NCBI GenBank assembly: GCA_037957365.1
Contig: JARHVA010001425.1
Coordinates: 2,749,001-2,813,000, forward strand
Source of the DNA: Torreya grandis
Lineage: Eukaryota; Streptophyta; Pinopsida; Cupressales; Taxaceae
Reading direction: 5' to 3'
DNA length: 64,000 nt
Position numbers and translations under genes: made by a program. The notes below the pieces were generated by a model. The model did no database searches. It was not told where the DNA came from and saw nothing but the letters and a program-made list of their open reading frames with translations. Below, one piece after another: positions 30,833 to 43,089 of this stretch. Within the stretch, counting starts at the first letter, position 1, and every line of letters begins with the position of its first letter.

Positions 30833-33445
30833 ACTTTCTTAAGAATTTTTTTTTCTATTTTATTAAAATTTGAGATTAAATAAGATAATTTTATTCTATT
30901 GCAATAAAATTTAAGATGTTTGCCTTAAGGAGATAGTTTAAAGTAATTTAGCTAACAGGGTGCAGCCATCTATAGTCTTATTGTGTTGAAGGATTGAGTT
31001 AGATGTGTTAATCAGTGAAAAAAAAATTGTGTCTAATTTCCTCTATTTATTGGTCATATGGTTTATTACACTTAAATGGCATCATGGTCCATTTCTCTAT
31101 TAACATCTAGCACTGACTATGTATCAAGGGTTTCTATTATTGTCCTTTTCATAGTCATAGTGTGTTTCATTATGAGAAGTTTTTGCAGTCATTTATAGTA
31201 TGCACAGTTTGTGTGATCTACTTAAGGACAACCTACAATGTGAAAAACACCTTGGATATTTGTGGGAAGCATCCTAAACCAATGGTATATGGTTTGAGGC
31301 TCAGATCTCTCTCCACACAACCATGACATTGTTCTCCACATATTCTTCACCATCAACAAACTTTGATCTATTTTTGGATCAATCTGCATACCATTCAATA
31401 TTATCTTGGATAGATGAATCCTACCAGATAACTCCACATCCAATTTACTATTACATGGAACATCATCTCTATATGCTCAGCCTCTACATTATACAATATT
31501 ATTGCTTGTGTACTCTACACCTATTTAAAGACTCAGTCTTAGGGGATGAAGATCTACACTCCTACATAGTTCATAATAGTTTTATCTCTCAATGAGCTAC
31601 TTGACAAAGATTTAGCTTAATTTTTATTCTTATTGGTTATGTCCCATGGCACCATCCTCTCCTAGGCTCCCTAAACATACACCTAACTCCATTTTACTTC
31701 CCTACAATGACATTCACTAGTGGTATCATCCTTATAGACTCTTCCTACCATGACATCCACTTATAAACCTTGACCATGATAATCCTTCTCATCTATTGAC
31801 ATGACATATAATCATATTCACTTTATTACCCCTACTATCCACACCATTGCCTCTATCTACATAGGTTTTTTGGAGCCTCCCTCAATTGGCCTACTTCCTC
31901 CACCACACTACCCCTACTCCATCTCTCCTCATGACATAATCTTAGCCACTCCACTTGCACCCTAACTACTACTCAATCCATCTCCACCTTCCCAATCTCC
32001 TCCATGCATTTCTCACCCTCTAAACCCCCACCCAAATCCATGGGTTTCAATCCATTTCTACCATTTCCATACCAGTCATGGATTTATCTAAACTAGTCAT
32101 GGTTTTATCAACCCCATTCATGGTATTTTATTTTTTTATGTGATATTAACATTTTAGGTTTAGGTTTTCCTTCGTCCATTTTTATTTAAAGTCAAAATAT
32201 ATATGGTCTTCAATTTTTTCACTTTTTAATTGATTGGTCTAGATTTGTTACCACTAATCATGTTTTTAGTCATAGTTATTATTAATTACTTTTTAAAGTA
32301 TTTTTATTTTTTAATGTTAAAGTGTATATAAGTTTTTATGTTTATGTAATAGTGTTATTCTTAATTTATTATGTTTCATGACAATTCATTGTAATCTCTT
32401 TAGGTTAGTTGATAGATTTTTTGTTTATTCTAGTACTTTTTCTTATATGTTGTAAAAGTGTCAAAACATAGGCATATTATTCAATAGTGGGTTCTCATCG
32501 TATTGTCTTATGTGAGTGTCAAATGATTGTCAATGTTGGTTGTATTATCATGTGAGTAAGATATTTTTCATCTAGTTGTGTGTCAAAAAATTAAAAAAAA
32601 TTGGTCATATTGTAAGGACACATTTTTGGTTAAAATCAATGTCCAATCTTCTGAGTCTCATGGGGTTTCCCTTTCTCTAAAAAAATCATCTCACTAGTGC
32701 ATTGACTTAGATTCAGCAAATCAACACAGTATGAGAATATCAAATTGAGTTTAAGATATTAACCAAAGGCACCTCTATTACATTATTTGTTTTTTGATTC
32801 ATCAACAGACTTCAATATGTGATTCAAGTAGATGTTTAAATCTAGCACCCTCAGACAATGATGAAAGTGATGGGATTAGCCAAGATCATAGAAGACCACA
32901 TCAACTAGAAACATCTCTAACCCACATTCTCTTAGACTACAAAATCACTAGAGTAAGTAATATAAGTACTTGAGCATGCCTCTAATGAATCCATTCAAGA
33001 AACCACCATGCTCGAGTAGACCCCAAATGAGCCCAAGCCAATAATCATAGATCTAAAGTAGGGAATCAAGGATCCACCTCCCTTGAGAAATAATGATAAG
33101 GGGGATGGCATGCACCCTTAATTGGTTCATAAGGACAACTATTTTTTGTACCCCTATTCTAGATTTGAGGTGATCATTACCAAGATTCAACTTTCATTGA
33201 TTGACTCTCACTACCAAATTCTAGTTATGTTTAGTCCAATCACTCATATTTATACACATCCACCTCCTATTTCATTGCTTATGTTCATCTTATTATTGCA
33301 TATGCTCCTATCACAACATAGATAGAAGAAGTGGAAGTAGAAATGCACACATGGTAGAGCTTCCATCTGGTCTTTAACTTATTTTTGGTTTAGCTTTCAT
33401 TTGGTCTTCCTCCTAATTCTTATCATGTTTCAAGGGTGAAATGTA
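30833..33445. other. E5 interior without recognised genes
   Basis: Non-coding by inspection. A 73-codon minus-strand frame at 31222-31443 (contains CGERSEPQTIYHWFRML) is the only one with a non-random look; I cannot assign it. A PPT-like AAGGGGGATGGCATGCA near 33100 repeats the true PPT context and may be a relic of an older LTR border. Confidence 0.4.
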
Positions 33446-33461
33446 TTAAAGGGGGATGGAA
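33446..33461 (+). other. E5 polypurine tract
   Basis: ATTAAAGGGGGATGGA directly precedes the 3' LTR start. Confidence 0.8.
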
Positions 33462-33780
33462 TGTAATGTACTTAGATAAGGGAATAACTAATAGAAATAG
33501 TAGCATGTAATAGTAATGTATTATATGAATAGTCCCACATGCATTAGACTAAGGAGATGGGTAGGTAAGAGATAGTATAAATAAAGGGTTAGGTAATGTT
33601 TTAGATCATCAAAGAGTATCGTAATTGAGCCTAGGTCAAAGGATGTAGCCCCCTTGAAGTGCCCTATAATACGGATTTGTTCCTTCCACAAAAGGAACTA
33701 GTGTTTTTAATCTACATTTTGGTCAATATATGAGTTGATTCAAAAATTTAGTCTTGTTTAGAGTAAAATGTCTCTTAACA
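33462..33780 (+). mobile_element. E5 3' LTR
   Basis: Starts TGTAATGTACTTAGATA and ends TCTTAACA, with the same length (319 bp) as the 5' LTR. It is followed by AGGCA. Confidence 0.88.
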
Positions 33781-33785
33781 AGGCA
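33781..33785 (+). repeat. Target-site duplication of E5, right (AGGCA)
   Basis: Exact partner of 30496-30500. Removing E5 and one copy lets the E3 frame read through (ILPR joins HQRMDANMASPK). Confidence 0.9.
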
Positions 33786-34710
33786 TCAACGTATGGATGC
33801 AAACATGGCATCTCCAAAAACTCCTACACCTCCTTCAAGTCAAAATATGGTAAGGTTTACACAAAGTGCCTTAGTTCCTCAACTTTTAAGCAATATTTTA
33901 CCTCTAAAGACTCAATAAAATTTGAGTACTACTTCCCTAAACATATTAGATTCATTAAAAAGTGAAAAATTATCTATTTCCTTATGGGTTGTCCTTCATA
34001 TGCCTAGCCAAAAAGATATATTACAAAAGTAGTTGTCTACTATTCTTACTTGTCCTTCACCTTCAAGTCAAATTTATGGTCATGTTGATCTTATCAATGA
34101 CCCTAATACCATTGTTGAACCATATAGTAGGTCTGACAAACCTCCACCATTCTACCTCACCTTTATAATTGGTGACAAATTGGTACATAATGGCATAGTT
34201 GATAGTGGTGCTTCTACTTCAGTCATGCCCAAAGTTGTAGCTAATAAGTTAGGCTTAGAATATGAGCCTCATAGAAAAGGAGTTCTTAAATTAGATGGTA
34301 CACTTAATAAAACAATAGGGTTGATCAAAAACTTGAAGGTTTTCTTACATGATTATTCTAGCTTTCCCATCCTTCAAGACATAGTTATTGTTGACCTCCC
34401 TACTCACATTGTAATCTACCTTTCAAGAGACTTTATAACAAAGATAGGTGGCTACCTCTCAGCTGATTGGTCCTTCTTGGAATTTAGGATAAGGTATGGA
34501 TCCAAGGTGACCATAAGAACTTATCATATTTCAAAGTTTCATATTGAACCCTACATTGAAACATGTTCTAACTTTAATTATGTTATTCATGAAAAGGAGG
34601 AGTCTAATGTGGATGATGGTGATTCCAAGCTTGAGGGTATTTTTGACTTTTTCCTTGATGAATATGATGCTATGAATTATAAACATGATCCTTATGCATA
34701 CTTTGAGTAA
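33786..34710 (+). pseudogene. E3 aspartic protease region
   Basis: The frame resumes after E5 with Pro/Ser-rich sequence, has stops near 33918 and 34030, then stays open from 34033 to 34710 (225 codons). It contains FIIGDKLVHNGIVDSGAS followed by TSVMPKVVANKLGL, an aspartic protease active site, then the second beta strands (TIGLIKNLKVFLHDYSSFP, LQDIVIVDLPTH). It ends in an acidic tail. It would cleave gag. No RT follows, which is unusual for a gypsy element that keeps an open protease. Confidence 0.82.
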
Positions 34711-35758
34711 ACTAACCTTGGTACTTATATCATGCATGAAGATCCATTTTAAGGAGCTGACGTAGGTGTCAAACATTCTTCCTCACAAGATGATGAAGGG
34801 AACTATATGATTCATTAATATGATGATGATAGATTGAAGAATCTAATTGATCAAAATAGTCGGGAAAATGATGTCTTTCTACCTTCCATTGATGAAGTTA
34901 CCTTTGATTGAAATACTCATGACAGATAAGAGGATGACTTATGGCAAAGATATAATGCCATATGTCAAGAATTTGATTAGCTAAGTAATGATAATTCCCC
35001 TCCTAAGCAGTCTATGACTAATGTGTTTGAAAATTAATCTAATAAACATGATGTTTATTGCCTCAATAAACATATAAAGGAGTGCCTTGTTGTGAACGAA
35101 GATGACTTATGGTAAAGGTTCAATGCCATATGCCAAGATTTTGACAAACTTTGTAAGATTCCTTTTTTTCTAAGATATTATAAATATAATGTAAAGATTG
35201 CTAATGAGATTAACAATAATTTTGTTTATTGTTCCATCAAACACAAGGATGAATGTCATTCTATTGATCAATAGCCTATAGTCATGAAGGATTTGATGAA
35301 GCTTTTACGCAACAAGTTATGAACATGGATAATGAGGTCAAGAGAGATTTGGTTGTGTTTCAAAGATAGTCAAGAGCTTTACCTCAGAAAGACTCATTTT
35401 TAGAGTTATTGAAAATAAAGGAGAAGAGCTTAATGTTTCCATGTATCAATAACATCATGCACTAGAAGATAGAGAGGTTGAGATAATTATCATACATCCC
35501 AATATGCAATTTTAGGAAGGTATTTTAAAGATAGTAAAGAAAAATAAAATTATAGCTCCAATCAAGGCTCTTAAAGAAAAATGAAAACCATTCATTAAGG
35601 TTTCAAATAGTTCACTTGAAGGTCTAAGAAGCCATAGAGTTGATAAGTTTCTTGATCATACACATATCCAAGTGATTGATGATGAAAATGAATCTCATGA
35701 TATACTACTTTCATGGAGTGACGAAGATGCAAGGGGAACTATCTTTGACCCTGGTTGA
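34711..35758 (+). pseudogene. E3 C-terminal region after protease, with internal duplication
   Basis: The frame of the protease continues with TAG/TAA stops through acidic sequence. It includes two units beginning DDLW.R.NAICQ.FD (34933 and 35101, 168 bp apart). Further on, REVEIIIIHPNMQF and HTHIQVIDDENESHDILLSWSDED are readable to a stop near 35758. No RT motif such as YVDD, FGLKN or PLPNID occurs. It may be a lineage-specific extension of the gag-protease protein; function unknown. Confidence 0.5.
34933..35275 (+). repeat. 168-bp direct duplication in E3 coding region
   Basis: GATGACTTATGG opens both units (34933 and 35101). The encoded pattern DDLW.R(Y/F)NAICQ(E/D)FD...VYC.(N/I)KH..EC recurs, with stronger protein than DNA resemblance. 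This suggests an old duplication while the frame was still selected. Confidence 0.6.
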
Positions 35759-38700
35759 TGTATGATCATATGTTTTAGCTCAAGAGTGAGGTTTTGTAAA
35801 TACTAGATTAGGTGTGTGTGTGTTTTCTTTTAGTTGTGTTGTGTTCCATAAGTGTTCTAGTTGAACACATGTGTGTCTTTTGGGTATGTCTTATTTTGTG
35901 TGTTTTTCCTTTATGTTTAATGTGTTATCAAAGGTAATTTATATGTCAAATTGGTGTACATGTGAGTCCATGTTCCAATGGATATGATTAGGAAAACTAG
36001 TCTTGGCATAGAAAGCATACCACCATTAGGAAATCACCAAGAATGTTGACCATTTTTTACCACAAGTGAAAATGAGTCAACCCCCTATAGTCCAAAACTT
36101 GATATATGGATCTATTATAATTTTTTAATGTGTTTTATAGTTCATTATATGTCATATTAGCCTTGGTCATAGTTTAAATTAGTCTTTATGCCATTTGATG
36201 TCACTTAGGGGTCATTATATGGGTCATAAATAAAGTGGTACAGTTTTATAATATAGACAAATGTTATAATATCCTTATCAACATCCCTCATATCAGTCCT
36301 TATTATATTCCTTGTCAATAAATATCATTACTAATAAAAACTTGCAGGTGTTAACTGAAAATTAAGAAAACAAGTGCAAAAGAGGGAGTTTCAAAGCTTA
36401 TATAGCCTATGGGAGAGAGTGTCACATGGGAGAATATTTTTAAATGACAATTCAACTTAATTTGAATCATTTTAATTATTGACATGATTTTGAAGTTCCA
36501 AAAAAGAGATAAAAACTATTTTTCTCTTCCATTGCTCCACTATGCACATTAAAGTGGTCAACAAATTTTTAGATAGTATAGCCAATACAAGACATTTCAG
36601 GTTAAATGCCTTTGGGGGTGATATTAAACTTAGTATAATTAATTTTTATGTAAATATTTATATTATTGGTCACTTTTTATTTTATTAACCATCATTAACA
36701 AGTTGACTGTATATTTCTACTTATTGTTTCCCATACCCTATAGGTTTTTCTCTTTTTTTAGCTAGTTCGTATAACTCAATTGATAAATTTTACTACATAA
36801 TATGTATACTCCTTATTATCATGTTTTAAATTTTTATTTTGATTATTATAAGTAATTTTATGGATCAAATATCTCAAATTGCAGGTTGGTGTCACCTTGT
36901 GAGGTTACAATCAGATTTCACTACTTGAAAAATGTTTCCTTATCTATAATGGATTCATGTGAGTGATATATTTTATAATTAATGTTCTCAATGTCATGAA
37001 AATTATCCTCATTCCAATTTTACTCTCTCAAGATCAACATTCATGAAGTTTTAGTTAAACTATAAGACATAATCATCTCTCTATCTATTTTCACTTATAG
37101 TCATGCCATGTGAAGCTCTAAAAATGATCATGTAAATGTTATAAAGTGTCCAACAAGTGGTGAATATATTTTTAAATCATAATAAAATGATCCAAGTTCT
37201 CCAAATGATACATAAGAGACTGTCAGAGTCATATGCAACACACATACATAGTCAACCCATTGAATGAGCATCTACAAGTGCCTTAAAAGGAGCTCATCAT
37301 GTTGAGATAGAGAATTGGATTATTTTTATACTCTTTATGATTTAAGGGTTTTACTTTAATATCTTGAAGGAGATAGGATTGGTTGAAGGATACTTCACCA
37401 TGTGCATTGGTCATGTCTCCACACTCACTACCTATATGCAACTCAATGCATGCCTACAAGTGCCTCACAAATGCAAATAACATTGAAAGATAAATTTTGA
37501 ATTGATTGAGGTTCTCCATGATGAAAATTATCCATTTGAAGGTGTTAGTATGGTCTAAACCTCATTGTAAGTTCATATATCATGACCACATTGATCATTT
37601 CACCTTCACTTCCCTACAACCTGAGATGTCCACCTATAGGTGGCCCCATAGAGATATGAAAATGTTAAATGGAGATAATAGCATGCATTGAAACCTTATT
37701 GAGATCCTAGAGAGTGAGAAACACCATGGTAGTTATGTTTGAAGAATTAGACTAGTGGTCAGTCTTAAAAAGCCACTTCAAGATAAGAGATTTGAATTCA
37801 AGGATAAAATCCCTAAAAGAATCAAAATAGGGCCCTGAACACTTTTGGTGATGATATACAACAATGTTGTAGAGAGTTTTAAAGATTCCATATGCATCTA
37901 TCATGTAGCCCTATCCTAGGGGTAGGACATTGTAAGAGAATATGGGTTTTTTACTAGAGGATAATGATTTTTAGAGGTCTCAAAATAACACATTTGTTCA
38001 CTACAAATTTTTAGTGTATTCTATAGGATTTGAACCTCCAAAGTAACCTCTACACCCTAAGATAGCAATGTGAGAACCTATCACTGTGGAAATTGATTTT
38101 GAGTAGTTAAATAGCTCATTTGTGGTTAAAATAACATCAATAAATGTTGGATAAGTAGGTTTTTATCTTTTATATGCACCTATAGGTGTGTTTTTGTTCA
38201 CAAGGGCCACCTACAGATGACTATAGGTATCTACAATCCCATGGTATAAACCTAGACATGAAGGACCAATGGATAAGGACAGATACAGGTTTAAAATGAT
38301 TCCAAAGAACTTAAAATGGTTTCCAAAATGGATATTCACCTATAGTACTCTCCTTTCTCTCTAAGATAGTCAAAATAGTTGATTATGTATATAGTGACTT
38401 AAGAGCATGACTATCTCAGGGTTGGCATAGCATGGATATAGCTTGAAAAAATTCAAATGGTTTTAAAAAGTAATTAGAGACCTTAAGGTCATAATGATTC
38501 AATATAATAAGGATTAAACCATGTAATATGCACCTACAATAGTCAACTTCTAAGCAAGAAACAAAAAAAAACACAGTCAACATTTGTACTCAATCACGAG
38601 CAAGCTATATGTGGGGGTGTTTGGTAAGTTTGGGTGATAAGTGGTCATGGAAATAATTTAATAATGATTTTTGTGGAATTTTTATACATTAAAATAGTAT

Positions 38701-40246
38701 AAAAAATTCATATAAAGGCTCCAAATATGCACCTATAGTTCATATTTAGGCCCCAACACATAGTCAACTTCTCATAATTTACCTTGGAGATTTTATGTGG
38801 TTTGAAGGAGCTATCCATGTGATAAAAACATAAAAATGTTTAAAGATAATCTCCATCACTTGGATAATATTAAAATACCTTAACTTATTATGACACAATA
38901 GTGAAAGTGCTCTCTATTTTGTCTTAGATAGAGGGCTCTCCCCAATGGTACAAACTTGTAGATTTGAGGAAAGAAGATAAGGTGGGCTAGAGATTGTTAA
39001 AAACTTACATGGAAGGATTTGGAAAGTTGTTATAGGAATAAGAAAAAAAGGAAAAATAATTCATATGGGTTTAAAACTAATCAAAATGGTCCAAACTCAC
39101 AAAGATGCATTCAAGCCGTTAGGTCTAGTTTAGGCCTAAAGCCCAATTAGAGGGTCAATTTCATTTTTAGTACTAGGATGACATTAAAAAGACTTGTAAT
39201 AGGTTCATGGAGAGTTATAAGGATTTGTAAATATTTTTTAATTTATATAAAACAATTGGTAATCCATTTCTTAGCTTAAACCACATTAGGCATGCAGGGA
39301 ATGAAGAGAAAAGCTCAAGAAGTTCATTTAAAATGCTCACATCTACTTGGAGGTTTTGCATGAGAATATACAGAGTTGGAAAAAATTTAATAAGTTATTT
39401 AACATTATCCTTATGTAATTTTTATACAAATCCAATATTATAACTTTATGAATAATCACTAAATGTTAAAACTACTCTAAACCCTCACAAACCCTCACCA
39501 AAGACTAGACTGGGAAGGTGAAGCAAGAGATGCATCCAGATGGCATAGAATGACTTAGGAAATGGTTTTAGGTTGTAAATTACTCTCTATGGCTCCAACC
39601 CATCATAATTATTTTTACCCTACCTGTATGAATAGGATATAAATTTGATTTTCTTGACTATTTTTGGAGTTTTATAGGTTTGGGGAAGAGTCAAAGGATT
39701 AAATTCACTTTGGGAGAGATATTGAGACTTAATATAGCCTATCATATCCATTTATTGTATAATATCTCACAAGTATATCTTCAAGTTCCTTCATCTCAAC
39801 CAATCAAATCTGGCATAGTGAACAAGCTAGTGAGAAAGTGAAAACTTCAAGTGGGAGGCTTCTTAAGGATCATCTGAGGAACCTAAGGTGATTAGGTTTC
39901 CTAAAGGTTTCATACACTCTTATTTATAGATAATATTGGAAAACTAAATTAAACCTTGGTGCTAAGTGTGTAAGGTGAGTGAAAGAGGAGTTATTTATAC
40001 TGTACGCAATGATAACTCATATGCAAAATATTCTTGATGATTAAGGATGAAACTAATGAATTTTGGATCATATATATGACCTCTCCCCCTTATTAAAATC
40101 ATCACATCTATATATATATTTATATTTTGGATGTTCCAAAAAGGCCAAATGATGAAGGTAGTTTTTTGAGCAAGCAAAAGGAGTCTTATGCTACATTTTA
40201 GGAGTTTCATGACTTTGAGGGACATTTGTCCTATGAGATATTATAT
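35759..40246 (+). other. E3 long 3' region without recognised genes
   Basis: About 4.5 kb, AT-rich, no frame above 80 codons and no domain recognised on either strand. The word CACCTATAG recurs (37632, 38187, 38338, 38732), twice as the perfect palindrome CACCTATAGGTG; a related CCTATAGGTA lies in both E3 LTRs. A clear PPT before 40247 is not visible. Further unrecognised insertions may be hidden here. Confidence 0.45.
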
Positions 40247-40973
40247 GTTATATTTCTTAGTTCACAATTATATATGTGTAAGTCCTCTTAGTTTTGAAAG
40301 TTTTCTTATGAATCTTGGACTTCATTCTCTTATAAGCTAATACCACACAATGTATGGTCAAGACCTAATAGAATTACATTGTATTTTGCCTTTGAAAAAT
40401 TAATTAAAGTTTATGAACATTTTTTTAAGCGTGAGAAATGATGTATGGTGGAGTTAGTGATAATCTTCTATCCTTGCTTGCCTTATCCTTTTATATCTAT
40501 GCAAGAGTTATTATTCTAACATGTCATATTCAATGTAGTCAATTATGTTAGTCTCCTTTTAAGTGTATAATTTTTCTTAGAGTGTGTAATCTTCCCTTTG
40601 ATCCACTTGCCTTGTGTTGTCTGATACACTTCATTTCTATGTTGAAGCACTTATGTTAGAACCCCATAGGACTTGAAAGCTAGTTTATATGCCTTGTTTC
40701 TTAGTGAAATGAGTATGATGGTCATGTAAAAATAATCTCAGTGTATCACCCCCTTAGGTTAGTTTTATTTCATGAAAATTTATATCTATTTTCCACATGA
40801 ACAACTAGTTATTTAGGTGATAAGCATTTCAAGTTACATTCAGGGAGCTAGCCCTTAAACCCAGAGGTCTACTTATGCCTATAGGTAAACCCACATACCT
40901 ATAAGTATTCCCATGTTACCCAAATATATAATAATATTGAACACCCTCTTCTAGGGTGAAATATTTGGTGACA
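40247..40973 (+). mobile_element. E3 3' LTR
   Basis: It begins TGTTATATTTC and ends GTGACA. It parallels 23260-24045 across its length, with several short deletions relative to it. Confidence 0.78.
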
Positions 40974-41904
40974 ACACTTATAATTAAGGTATGAGCTGAA
41001 AAGTGTGTTTGTTAGTAGAACAAGTTAGACATATTTAACACCCCATTATGGAGTTAAATGCCTACATATTAATACTTTGAGGAGGGATCAAGCCTAATGT
41101 AGTTCTCCCCACCAAAGTGTTGGTGTAAGTGAAATTTATTATAGTATTATATTGGCCTTGAGTGCCTTAAGTGTGCTTGATATTGGAAATCTAGAAAAGT
41201 TGAGCTTAGAATTGTTGTAGATGGTAGTATGTAGAAGTAGGGAAGAATAAGAATTAATAACCTTGAATTTTCTCAACTTATTTTGTGTTTCAATAGGTAT
41301 TTTCATATAATTTCCATAAAATTGTCAAATGGATAAAATTCATGTATTTATAGTGTTTTATTGCTTATGTAGATAATAAATTTTGTTTAGGATAACCTTA
41401 GAAGGTTTTACCTTAAAAATATATTCATTCAAGAAAGATAGGTTAAAGGACATAGGCACCATTTGGGGGATACTAGCACCACATGGCTCTAGTATTCTTA
41501 ATGAGGTGCTAATGTCTATCTAGTAGAACATTGGGAATAAAGGTCTAGGATCAAGAAATGAGGGTCTAGGACTATGTTTGAGTTGATTAGGCATGCATGT
41601 GCCCTACACAAAGGTTGGAAAAGTGTGATAATATATTTTAAGATAGGTCTAGGGCTAAGCTAGGAATAATTGGTCTCAAGTAGCACTCTTATCACTAAAT
41701 ACCACGTTTAAGTGATTACACCATCCCATCAGGTGTGCCATTATGTATATAATAAGAATTCAAGGTAAAATATGCAATAGTCATTTGTTAATAGAATCAA
41801 ACATCTAAAACAAACAAGCTTAATATGAATCATTTTCAAGCCTAGATACTAGGGGTAGTTTGATTAAAAAAAGATAGAACACAACACAACTAGAAGGACA
41901 AGAG
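40974..41904. other. Spacer between E3 and E6
   Basis: About 0.9 kb of AT-rich sequence with no frame, LTR or known repeat that I can recognise. It is the left flank of E6 and continues at 57634. Confidence 0.4.
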
Positions 41905-41909
41905 ATAAA
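41905..41909 (+). repeat. Target-site duplication of E6, left (ATAAA)
   Basis: ATAAA directly precedes the 5' LTR and is repeated exactly at 57629-57633. Confidence 0.9.
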
Positions 41910-43068
41910 TATAGACGCCTAAATCTAGCCACCAATGACCTCCAACTAGGCTTTTGACCAATTTCCACCAAAGTGCACAATTTGGCCTAAAAACACTAAA
42001 TCACATTAAATGAGTTGAAATTGATATATTCAAGTGCTAATTTTGGCCAGAGTATCATTAAATAAGATAATTCAATTTATGGGCTAGCTAACTTTGATCA
42101 AATCATTTCATGTCAAAATGCCAATTTTGCACTTGGGTGCTCTGGATTACTTTTTTCTATCAGATTTCTTATACGGGATGTGTGCCTTTTTTATCTTGTG
42201 TTGACAACATCCTAAATAGATAGTGGATCTAATGCATCTGGCATTGACTTCTAATTTGAATCTAGTCAAATTTTGGACCAATAATAAGGCATTTTGATCA
42301 ATTTGAGTAATTTGTGCACAAAGTGCTTAATCATGCTTAAGAGCTAATTAATCCAAATCAAGGCCTAATTAATAATTCTATGGAAACTTATTTTTAGAAA
42401 TGAATATTGAATATTTGCATCATCAAGTGACCTTATTTCTTGGGAAGACATCCCTAGGCCATAAATTCTACAAATATCAGGATTATGGGTCTCCCATGCC
42501 TCTTGATTACCTCCCATGCCTCATTAATGTCCCTTATTTCAAAGTCATAATGATGATAATTATGGATTTTAATTACATAATTCAATTAATCTATGACAAC
42601 AAATCTCAATCTTGATATTGATGATCATGGTTGATTCTAGTCATTTTTTAAAATTTATAAATAGAGAGACCATGAACATCATTCTAAAACTTAATTTGTG
42701 AAAATTTATAATGCAATATTGATTCCAAAAACTTCATGTAAACTAGTGTTACCATGCCAAATTGATTCCAAGCCAAGCCAAGCCAAAGCCAAAAGTGCTA
42801 AGGAGAGATGGAGGTATCCAAGATTCCATTTCCAAGGACTTCATGAGCACAAAACCAAGCAAGCCACTACTATAAAGGCATTTAGAGCATCTAAGAAAGG
42901 TGAATGAATTCTTGTTTTTCCTTACTTTCTAGTTGTGTTTGTCATTATTTTGTTACAAAGCTCACCTTAGTAACAAGGCATGAAGATGTTAGTTTAGTGT
43001 GTTCTTAATTTTTTTTCATTCACTAATATGATACTAATATCCTCTTATTATTAAATTCCTAGTTCACA
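41910..43068 (+). mobile_element. E6 5' LTR
   Basis: It matches 56463-57628. The start is TATAGACGCC (TG changed to TA) and the end is AGTTCACA. TATAAATA at 42656-42663 is kept in the 3' LTR (57220-57227) and is the likely TATA box. A short CCAAG/CCAAA run occurs near 42770. Confidence 0.9.
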
Positions 43069-43071
43069 TAA

Positions 43072-43089
43072 TGACATGCCTAGTGGGAC
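43072..43089 (+). other. E6 primer-binding site
   Basis: TGACATGCCTAGTGGGAC, 3 bp after the LTR. It differs from the shared consensus TGGCAYGCCTGGTGGGAC at two positions, both G-to-A. Confidence 0.7.

Larger units (their letters stand above)
30501..33780 (+). mobile_element. E5, short non-autonomous LTR element, 3.3 kb
   Basis: Two 319-bp LTRs, a tRNA-iMet-type PBS, a PPT and an exact 5-bp duplication. The interior (30820-33461) has no gag or pol motif on either strand; the longest frames are under 100 codons. It thus resembles LARD-type elements and would need a helper, probably copia to judge by the PBS. The LTRs differ at roughly one base in seven by eye. It is inserted in E3 between gag and protease. 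Confidence 0.88.
23260..40973 (+). mobile_element. E3, gag-protease LTR element without RT or integrase
   Basis: LTRs at 23260-24045 and 40247-40973 are clearly related. A PBS of the E1/E2/E6 type follows the first. Once E4 (24381-29289) and E5 (30501-33780) are set aside, the internal part is about 8 kb. It holds gag, an aspartic protease, a duplicated C-terminal region and about 4.5 kb without coding signs. No RT, RNase H or integrase motif is seen. The flanking 5-mers (TTGCA, ACACT) do not match, so recombination between copies or later loss of one end is possible. It would have needed enzymes from a helper. Confidence 0.7.
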
